DNA of 64,000 nt from an uncultured Sunxiuqinia sp. GTDB taxonomy: Bacteria; Bacteroidota; Bacteroidia; Bacteroidales; Prolixibacteraceae. The notes beneath the pieces were generated by a model that had not been told where the DNA came from, ran no database searches, and saw nothing but the letters and a program-made list of their open reading frames with translations. Positions within the stretch are counted from its first letter, which is position 1, and every line of letters begins with the position of its first letter. The stretch is taken from assembly GCF_947495665.1 (NCBI RefSeq), contig NZ_CANLZV010000012.1:1-64000 (forward strand), given 5' to 3'. Shown here in pieces: positions 56,269 to 64,000 of the stretch. The position numbers and the translations under genes are program-made.

Positions 56269-56350
56269 CAGTGCTATGGCGATTATGGTAGGTGGGTAAA
56301 CCAATGTCGCTATGTTTCCTGTATGAATAGAAATTTAAATAATTAAAAGA

Positions 56351-57946
56351 ATGAAGAAGCGTATTTTGCTGATGGTTTCGCTTATTTTTTTGGCAGTAGT
56401 AATTGGTTTTGCGCAAGAGAATAGCACAATAATAGTTCCTTATCCCAATCATTATGAGGCTAAAAAGGGGCACTTCGATTTTACCAATCGGTTAACCGTG
56501 TCAACAGATGCAGATGGGTTCGATGATATAGTCAGGGTATTTACGACACAGGCCAAGAGCTATGCCAATATCAATGTGCGTCAAAAGAAACAAAACGCGC
56601 GGGTTAAGCTGGTCAGATCAAGCGAAGTAACAGCCAAAGAAGCTTATCGTTTGGTAATTGAACCGGACGAAATTGTTATTGAAGCAAACGCTTCGGAAGG
56701 AACGTTTTACGGGCTGCAGTCACTCCTTCAGTTGCTTATTAATGCGCAGCAAAAGGGTAATACATCCATTCCCTGTGGTGTGGTAGATGATAGTCCACGC
56801 TATGAGTGGCGCGGTTTTATGCTCGATGAGTCTCGTCATTTCTTTGGTATGGAAGAAGTGAAAAAGATACTGGACATGATGGCGCTGCAAAAACTAAACA
56901 AGTTTCACTGGCACCTGACAGATGAGCCCGCATGGCGTATCGAAATAAAACAATATCCTTTGTTAACCGAAGTGGGTGGTGCCGGAACCAAATGGGATAA
57001 GAATGCACCCGTCAGGTTTTATACCCAAAACGAGATTAAAGAAATAATTGAGTATGCAGCCGAACGTTTTATCGAAATTATCCCTGAAATAGATATGCCC
57101 GGTCATGCAACGGCTGCTGTTAGAGCATATCCCGAATTTGGCGGAGGTGGTTCAGAAAGAAACCCTGATTTCACCTTTCACCCGGGCAAAGAAGGAACAT
57201 ACCAGTTTCTGACCAATATCCTTAAGGAAGTGGCTGTTTTATTCCCTTCTGAATTTATCCATATCGGAGGTGATGAAGTGCACTATGGTAATCAACAGTG
57301 GGCAAGTTTTCCTGAAGTACAGGATCTGATGAAAAGAGAGGGCTTGAAAGACCTGGTTGATGTAGAGCATTACTTTTTAAACCGGATGGCCGATTCGGTT
57401 AAATGCATTGGGAAAACAGTAATGGGATGGGACGAAGTGACGAATGCGGGTTTAAGAAACGAGCATACCTGGGTAATGTGGTGGCGACACGATAAGCCAC
57501 AAATGTTACAGACGGCGGTTGATAAGGAGTACGCAACAATTATGTGTCCTCGCAGACCGCTTTATTTTGATTTTGTGCAGCATGATTCGCACCAGGACGG
57601 AAGACGATGGGGGGGATTTTGTCCTATTGAAGACGTATATGCTTTCCCCAATGAGGAAATGACAGGTGGTCAGTTTTATAAAAGTGACTTTGTTAAAGGA
57701 ATTCAGGCCAATGTATGGACGGAAACCATGCATACTGTCGAACGACTTGAGTTCATGATATTCCCACGTTTGTCGGCACTGGCTGAAGCAGCCTGGACCA
57801 AGGAACGAAACAAAGATTATGAGGGCTTTAATAGTCGCCTTGGCTGGTTAATTACATTTTTCGAGGGGCAGAATATTAGCCTGTTTGATCCGCTTCGTCC
57901 GGAGCGTATCTCAGAAATCAATGGGGTGAGTGAAGAGAAACACTAA
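56351..57946 (+). CDS. Glycoside hydrolase family 20 beta-N-acetylhexosaminidase
   Basis: This 531-residue secreted enzyme has a signal peptide (MKKRILLMVSLIFLAVVIGF). A GH20b N-terminal domain (VPYPNHYEAKKGHFDF, GTFYGLQSLLQLL) comes first, then the catalytic barrel starting WRGFMLDESRHFFGMEEVKK. The catalytic Asp-Glu pair is in FIHIGGDEVHYG near residue 311, and QANVWTETM later in the barrel completes the sugar-binding site. It removes terminal beta-GlcNAc or beta-GalNAc. The C-terminus is short, with no extra binding module. Its presence indicates an amino sugar in the glycan. Confidence 0.94.
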   Translation: MKKRILLMVSLIFLAVVIGFAQENSTIIVPYPNHYEAKKGHFDFTNRLTVSTDADGFDDIVRVFTTQAKSYANINVRQKKQNARVKLVRSSEVTAKEAYRLVIEPDEIVIEANASEGTFYGLQSLLQLLINAQQKGNTSIPCGVVDDSPRYEWRGFMLDESRHFFGMEEVKKILDMMALQKLNKFHWHLTDEPAWRIEIKQYPLLTEVGGAGTKWDKNAPVRFYTQNEIKEIIEYAAERFIEIIPEIDMPGHATAAVRAYPEFGGGGSERNPDFTFHPGKEGTYQFLTNILKEVAVLFPSEFIHIGGDEVHYGNQQWASFPEVQDLMKREGLKDLVDVEHYFLNRMADSVKCIGKTVMGWDEVTNAGLRNEHTWVMWWRHDKPQMLQTAVDKEYATIMCPRRPLYFDFVQHDSHQDGRRWGGFCPIEDVYAFPNEEMTGGQFYKSDFVKGIQANVWTETMHTVERLEFMIFPRLSALAEAAWTKERNKDYEGFNSRLGWLITFFEGQNISLFDPLRPERISEINGVSEEKH

Positions 57947-58032
57947 GGTGATTAATTCTGCATTTCTAATTTTTAAACTGGATGCGAGTTGTCAGTTCGA
58001 ATTCGGTTGTTGGATTATAAAACAGCTATTAT

Positions 58033-59475
58033 ATGAAACGGATTATTACATTGGCCATCTTCGTGCTTAGTTCTTGTTTTTGGGTAAATGCGGGTACAGA
58101 TGGCGGAACAAAAGAAAATAAGAGTGAAATAAGTAATAAGCTGACATGGTGGGAGGATGCCAAGTTTGGCATGTTTATTCACTGGGGCTTATATTCAAAA
58201 ACAGCCGGATATTGGAAAGATAGGAAGGCAACAGGGTTTGAGCATTTTATGCTTTACGAACGTATTCCCTGGAAAGAGTATGCCACTATTGCTGACGACT
58301 TTAACCCGGTTAACTACAATGCCGAAGAGTGGGTGTTGACCGCAAAAAATGCCGGGATGAAATACCTGGTTATTACCGCCAAGCATCATGATGGTTTTGC
58401 CCTTTATAATTCACCTTCGAGTGATTATGACATTGTAGATTGCACGCCATATGCAAAAGATCCAATGAAAGAATTGGCTGCTGCTTGTCATAAACATGGC
58501 ATCAGGCTTGGGTTTTATTATTCCCTGGGGCGCGACTGGCAAGATCCGGATGTGCCGACCAACTGGCCGGTTAAGGGAGGGAGAAGTAATACCTGGGACT
58601 ATCCTGATGAGGATAAAAAGGTGTTTAACAAGTATTTTGAACGAAAAGTTAAACCTCAAGTACGAGAACTGCTCACCCAATACGGAAAAGTTGACGTTTT
58701 ATGGTTCGATACGCCCGGATTAATCAGTGAAGCCGAAAGCGAAGAGCTGCGTAATTTTATATTAACGATTCAGCCCGAATGCATTATCAATAGCCGCATC
58801 GGAAACGGGAAAGGCGATTACAACGTTCACGAACAAAACATTGTACAAAAAGGAGATACCAGCCTTTGGGAATCATGTATTACAATGAGTCGCAACTGGG
58901 GGTTTGTAGAGTATGATACAGCTTACAAAAGCCCGGAGCTAATGGTACGTCAGCTGCTCGAAATAGTGAGTAAAGGAGGTAATTTCTTGCTTAATAATGG
59001 GCCTACAGCTAAAGGCGATATGACGGAGCAGACGCTTATCAGCTTAGAAAAGATTGGTGAATGGATGAAGCTCAATGCAGAAGGAGTTTATGGTACACAG
59101 CCGTGGCATGTGGCTAATGAGCGACTTGATAATAAAATCAGCGAGCATACGCTTCAAAAGCACGATGATAAAAACACTATGAAAGATGCTGTAAATGATG
59201 CAACATCGAAGCAGATTTTTCCGGAAGTTCGCTTTACATCAAAGGGAAATAATGTGTATGCCTATGTGTGCAGCCCTGTAAGCTCTGAAGTATGCATTAA
59301 AGCTCTGGTAGCCGGTAAAGTCAGTGAAATTGAAGATGTTGAAATGCTGGGAACATCAAAAAAGATAAAGTGGAAACAATCAAAGGAGGGATTAATACTT
59401 GAGGTATCAGATAATCCAATTGAAGAAGTACCGGTGATTGGTTTCAGAATTAGATTTAGTAAATCTAACGGATAA
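58033..59475 (+). CDS. Glycoside hydrolase family 29 alpha-L-fucosidase
   Basis: This 480-residue secreted enzyme begins with a signal peptide (ITLAIFVLSSCFWVNAG). GH29 hallmarks are WWEDAKFGMFIHWGLYS, YLVITAKHHDGFALYNSPSS, the nucleophile aspartate in VLWFDTPG near residue 234, and GGNFLLNNGPTAKGDM. A C-terminal beta-sandwich follows. It retains configuration while removing alpha-linked L-fucose. This and the GH95 enzyme are the two fucosidases of the locus, so two linkages or branch positions are likely. It follows GH20 by 86 bp on the same strand. Confidence 0.94.
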   Translation: MKRIITLAIFVLSSCFWVNAGTDGGTKENKSEISNKLTWWEDAKFGMFIHWGLYSKTAGYWKDRKATGFEHFMLYERIPWKEYATIADDFNPVNYNAEEWVLTAKNAGMKYLVITAKHHDGFALYNSPSSDYDIVDCTPYAKDPMKELAAACHKHGIRLGFYYSLGRDWQDPDVPTNWPVKGGRSNTWDYPDEDKKVFNKYFERKVKPQVRELLTQYGKVDVLWFDTPGLISEAESEELRNFILTIQPECIINSRIGNGKGDYNVHEQNIVQKGDTSLWESCITMSRNWGFVEYDTAYKSPELMVRQLLEIVSKGGNFLLNNGPTAKGDMTEQTLISLEKIGEWMKLNAEGVYGTQPWHVANERLDNKISEHTLQKHDDKNTMKDAVNDATSKQIFPEVRFTSKGNNVYAYVCSPVSSEVCIKALVAGKVSEIEDVEMLGTSKKIKWKQSKEGLILEVSDNPIEEVPVIGFRIRFSKSNG

Positions 59476-59514
59476 GTGGTTTGGTGTACCAGACTGCTTT
59501 TTAATACTGTTACA

Positions 59515-60654
59515 ATGAAAATTGAGAGAATCACAACTATTGGTATCCTCGTCCTTAGCGCCATGTTCTTATTGACGGGATGTTCAGGGACGAAAACCAA
59601 TGAAGAAACCGAAATGCCGGAATGGACAAACCTGGTGTACGATCGCATTGGCGAGGCTCCTGTGGGAGGTGGTTTTGAGATGGAAGATTACTGGGTTTGG
59701 GGGAGTTCAGTAGTGAAAGGCGACGATGGCTTGTATCACATGTATGCTAGCCGTTGGCCCAAAAAATTGCCTTTTCATCCAGGCTGGATGACTGATTCAG
59801 AAATTGTACACGCTACTTCTGACAATTCCGAAGGCCCCTTTGAGTTTAGCGATGTGGCTCTTGGTGCCCGGGGTGCGCAATATTGGGACGGGCGCTCTGC
59901 CCATAATCCAAGGGTATTGCGCTACAAGGATTTATACGTCATGTTTTACACCGGATCAACTCACCCCTTTGATGATGTTACCAATCCGGATACATTGAAA
60001 CTGGGTACTGCTTATCCGATTGTCGCGCGTTCCAATAAACGCATTGGCATTGCTACCTCTAAAAGTCCATATGGACCCTGGGAGCGTCGTGATGCACCTG
60101 CTTTAAACACAAAACCCGATTCTTTTTACAGCTTCCTAACTTCAAATCCATCGCCTTGGATTAACGAGGATGGAAGTGTGGTGCTGATGTTTAAATCGAG
60201 AGCTTATGGTGATAAGTATCCTTTCCAAAGCAGAATGTTCATTGGTATGGCCATGGCTCCCGACATTAACAGCCCGCTAAAGGTGGTTTCTGACGAACCT
60301 GTATTTAGTAAAGACAAATTTGGTGTTATAGAAGATCCTTTCATTTGGAAAGATGAAAATGGGTATCATATGATTGCCAAAGACCAGTACGGTGAAATCA
60401 CAGGACATCATCATGCGGGTGTAATGGCACACTCTGTTGATGCAATCAACTGGATGGTAGATGATCAGCCTCTGGCCTATGAACGTGTCATCAACTGGAG
60501 CGATGGACAGGCCGTTAAAATGGGACAACTGGAAAGGCCTTTTGGATTAATTGAGCAGGGAAGACTTACGCACTTGTTCTTTGCCACAATGGATGGTCCG
60601 GGAGGCTTTAATCGTTCTACAAAATCGTGGAATATGGTATTGCCTCTGAAATAG
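59515..60654 (+). CDS. Five-bladed propeller glycosidase (GH43/GH117-like), lipoprotein
   Basis: The start is set at ATG 59515 (MKIERITTIGILVLSAMFLL followed by TGCSGTKTNE), since the longer frame puts 13 extra residues before the lipobox. The 379-residue lipoprotein has five propeller repeats: WGSSVVKGDDGLYHMYASRW, SAHNPRVLRYKDLYVMFYTG, TSNPSPWINEDGSVVLMFKS, and VIEDPFIWKDENGYHMIAKD. The acidic residues at the start of each blade are in the usual positions of clan GH-F/GH117-type enzymes. The acidic residue pair D/E is plausible, but the family cannot be fixed by eye, and the substrate is unknown. It is located 39 bp after the GH29 stop. Confidence 0.72.
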   Translation: MKIERITTIGILVLSAMFLLTGCSGTKTNEETEMPEWTNLVYDRIGEAPVGGGFEMEDYWVWGSSVVKGDDGLYHMYASRWPKKLPFHPGWMTDSEIVHATSDNSEGPFEFSDVALGARGAQYWDGRSAHNPRVLRYKDLYVMFYTGSTHPFDDVTNPDTLKLGTAYPIVARSNKRIGIATSKSPYGPWERRDAPALNTKPDSFYSFLTSNPSPWINEDGSVVLMFKSRAYGDKYPFQSRMFIGMAMAPDINSPLKVVSDEPVFSKDKFGVIEDPFIWKDENGYHMIAKDQYGEITGHHHAGVMAHSVDAINWMVDDQPLAYERVINWSDGQAVKMGQLERPFGLIEQGRLTHLFFATMDGPGGFNRSTKSWNMVLPLK

Positions 60655-60783
60655 GTTCGACCGTTCTAAAGTACGGCATTGAAGCGATGTGCAACGATGG
60701 TGAAAGAAACCACAAAGACGGTTTGCTAAGTTTAAAGTCGTGAAAAGTGCGAAAAATAGAAATTGATAATTATAAATAGTGTT

Positions 60784-61989
60784 ATGAGATTTTTGGGACA
60801 GCTTTTTTTTATTTTGATTTCCATAGGAGTCTTTTTCGGATGTAAGAAGGAAAATGCAAATCAAACTTTTATAGAAGAGAATATAGAATTTGCATCTGGT
60901 CAAATCGGATTGCAATTGGATGCAATTCGTAAAACCAATAAGGTGTTGAATCCAAGAACAATTAATGAGGATGGGACTACCCGCTATGTGAATCCGCAAT
61001 GTTGGACAAGTGGCTTTTTTCCTGGTACGATGTGGTATATGTATGAACTAACTGGCGAGCAGAAATGGATCGATTACGGGACTGAATTAACTGAATCGTT
61101 GGAGAGTGTGCAATACCTGAAGTGGCATCACGATGTGGGTTTCATGATCGGATGTAGTTATGGCAATGCATACCGATTAAACAAAAAAGAGAAGTATGCC
61201 AACGTGATTGTCCAGGCAGCTAAGTCGTTATCAACCCGATTCAGACCCGGAGCAGGCGTTATACAATCGTGGAATACCACAAACGGATGGATGTCGCAGC
61301 GTGGTTGGGAATGTCCGGTCATTATAGACAACATGATGAACCTCGAACTGTTGTTTAATGCCACGCGCCTGAGTGGTGATTCCACTTTTTATAACATTGC
61401 AGTACAGCATGCTAACACTACTTTAATAAACCAGTTCAGGGAGGATTTTAGCTCGTGGCATGTTGTTGACTATGACACTATTACCGGGGATGTGCGTCAG
61501 AAAAATACCGCGCAGGGGTATTCCGATGATTCGGCCTGGGCCAGAGGGCAAGCCTGGGGCTTGTACGGCTACACAGTGTGTTATCGCGAAACAAAGGATC
61601 CCAGGTATCTTAAGGTGGCCGAAGAAATAGCTAATTTCATTTTTAGCTCACCAAGTTTACCGGATGACTTAGTGCCGTTTTGGGATTACAATGCACCGAA
61701 TGTTCCTAATGAGTTGCGCGATGCTTCAGCCGCTGCTATAACGGCGTCTGCCTTGTACGAACTTAGCGGTTTCTCTGAAAACAGGGAGCTTTATCTTGTA
61801 AAAGCGAAAAAGATAATGGAATCATTGGCCTCGTCGGTCTACAGAGCAAAGTTAGGAGAAAACAATTTCTTTTTATTAAAACACTCAGTAGGAAGCATTC
61901 CTCATGGAGCCGAAATTGATGTACCTCTCAATTATGCTGATTACTATTTCCTTGAAGCACTCAAACGGTTTAGGGAATTAGAACAATAA
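60784..61989 (+). CDS. Glycoside hydrolase family 88 unsaturated glucuronyl hydrolase
   Basis: The start is set at ATG 60784 (MRFLGQLFFILISIGVFFGC), giving a lipobox at FFGCKK; the frame opens 7 codons earlier. The 401-residue protein has the GH88 alpha/alpha-barrel motifs CWTSGFFPGTMWYMYELTG, LKWHHDVGFMIGCSYGNAYR with the nucleophilic-position aspartate, and DDSAWARGQAWGLYGYTVCY with the second catalytic aspartate. It hydrates and releases the 4,5-unsaturated uronic acid created by a polysaccharide lyase. This is a strong clue that the substrate contains uronic acid and that the upstream alginate-lyase-like protein acts as a lyase. Lipidation at the surface or periplasmic side is predicted. 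Confidence 0.94.
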   Translation: MRFLGQLFFILISIGVFFGCKKENANQTFIEENIEFASGQIGLQLDAIRKTNKVLNPRTINEDGTTRYVNPQCWTSGFFPGTMWYMYELTGEQKWIDYGTELTESLESVQYLKWHHDVGFMIGCSYGNAYRLNKKEKYANVIVQAAKSLSTRFRPGAGVIQSWNTTNGWMSQRGWECPVIIDNMMNLELLFNATRLSGDSTFYNIAVQHANTTLINQFREDFSSWHVVDYDTITGDVRQKNTAQGYSDDSAWARGQAWGLYGYTVCYRETKDPRYLKVAEEIANFIFSSPSLPDDLVPFWDYNAPNVPNELRDASAAAITASALYELSGFSENRELYLVKAKKIMESLASSVYRAKLGENNFFLLKHSVGSIPHGAEIDVPLNYADYYFLEALKRFRELEQ

Positions 61990-62010
61990 TTAATCTGTTT
62001 CACTCCCATC

Positions 62011-62028
62011 CGCCAAGAATTCTTGGCG
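62011..62028. terminator. 18-bp perfect palindrome between GH88 and GH2 genes
   Basis: CGCCAAGAATTCTTGGCG is its own complement. It lies 22 bp past the GH88 stop. As RNA it forms a stem of about 7 bp with a 4-nt loop, but no T-tract follows (AAATAATAATTAG), so it may be a weak terminator, an mRNA processing or stability hairpin, or a protein-binding site. Confidence 0.4.
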
Positions 62029-62041
62029 AAATAATAATTAG

Positions 62042-64000
<1,959 letters not shown>

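Overview
The window is chromosomal DNA from a member of the Bacteroidota, most likely class Bacteroidia. The evidence is two SusC/SusD pairs, a hybrid two-component regulator, TAnnTTTG-type -7 promoter elements, a Bacteroidetes-type succinate dehydrogenase/fumarate reductase operon (C-A-B order with a five-helix SdhC) and a DUF6266 gene. Genus and species cannot be read from the sequence.

Layout. (1) 1-1227: the 5' part of an IS256-family transposase gene running off the left edge, then a gene-free stretch with a 55-bp direct repeat. (2) 1228-4647, minus strand: sdhC-sdhA-sdhB, a core respiratory operon closed by a strong terminator. (3) 4972-5043: tRNA-Arg(CCT), whose 3' end is the attachment site of an integrative element. 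The same 14 bp recur at 17964-17977, just outside a tyrosine recombinase gene, and are followed there by what looks like the original tRNA terminator. The element (about 5.05-17.97 kb) carries a DUF6266 gene, a decayed G-rich region with an attC-like palindrome and a broken SRAP gene, a two-gene restriction-modification locus, a polymerase-palm-like replication candidate with a small membrane protein, a helix-turn-helix protein, an unknown protein and the integrase. (4) 18.9-31.2 kb: a seven-gene plus-strand defence cluster: type III Mod, UDG-like protein, AlbA_2/ATPase protein, type III Res, Mrr-type nuclease, PLD-SNF2 helicase, DUF4391. A GIY-YIG protein with six copies of a helical repeat and a decayed IS5-type transposase follow. 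(5) 33.0-64.0 kb: a large polysaccharide utilisation locus (PUL). A hybrid two-component regulator is divergent from GH2, GH95, two SusC/SusD pairs, a formylglycine-enzyme-fold lipoprotein, an alginate-lyase-like lipoprotein, GH20, GH29, a GH43/GH117-like protein, GH88 and a second GH2 running off the right edge.

How the parts work together. The tRNA gene appears to be an insertion hotspot where defence genes have accumulated next to a housekeeping operon. In the element, the methyltransferase seems to be split between two proteins: motifs X and I-III lie in the first, while the catalytic NPPY lies in the second behind a GIY-YIG domain and a helicase. The type III cluster combines modification, restriction, a second Mrr-type nuclease and a second helicase. 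The PUL encodes outer-membrane uptake, surface lipoproteins including a lyase, and enzymes for fucose, hexosamine, galactose-type and unsaturated uronic acid residues. This suggests a fucosylated, uronic-acid-containing, amino-sugar-containing glycan. No sulfatase is visible.

Most attractive for follow-up: the split methyltransferase/helicase/GIY-YIG pair, the mosaic type III cluster with a heptanucleotide repeat inside mod, the palm-like replication candidate, the repeat-rich GIY-YIG protein, and two PUL lipoproteins that share one N-terminal stalk while carrying different C-terminal domains.
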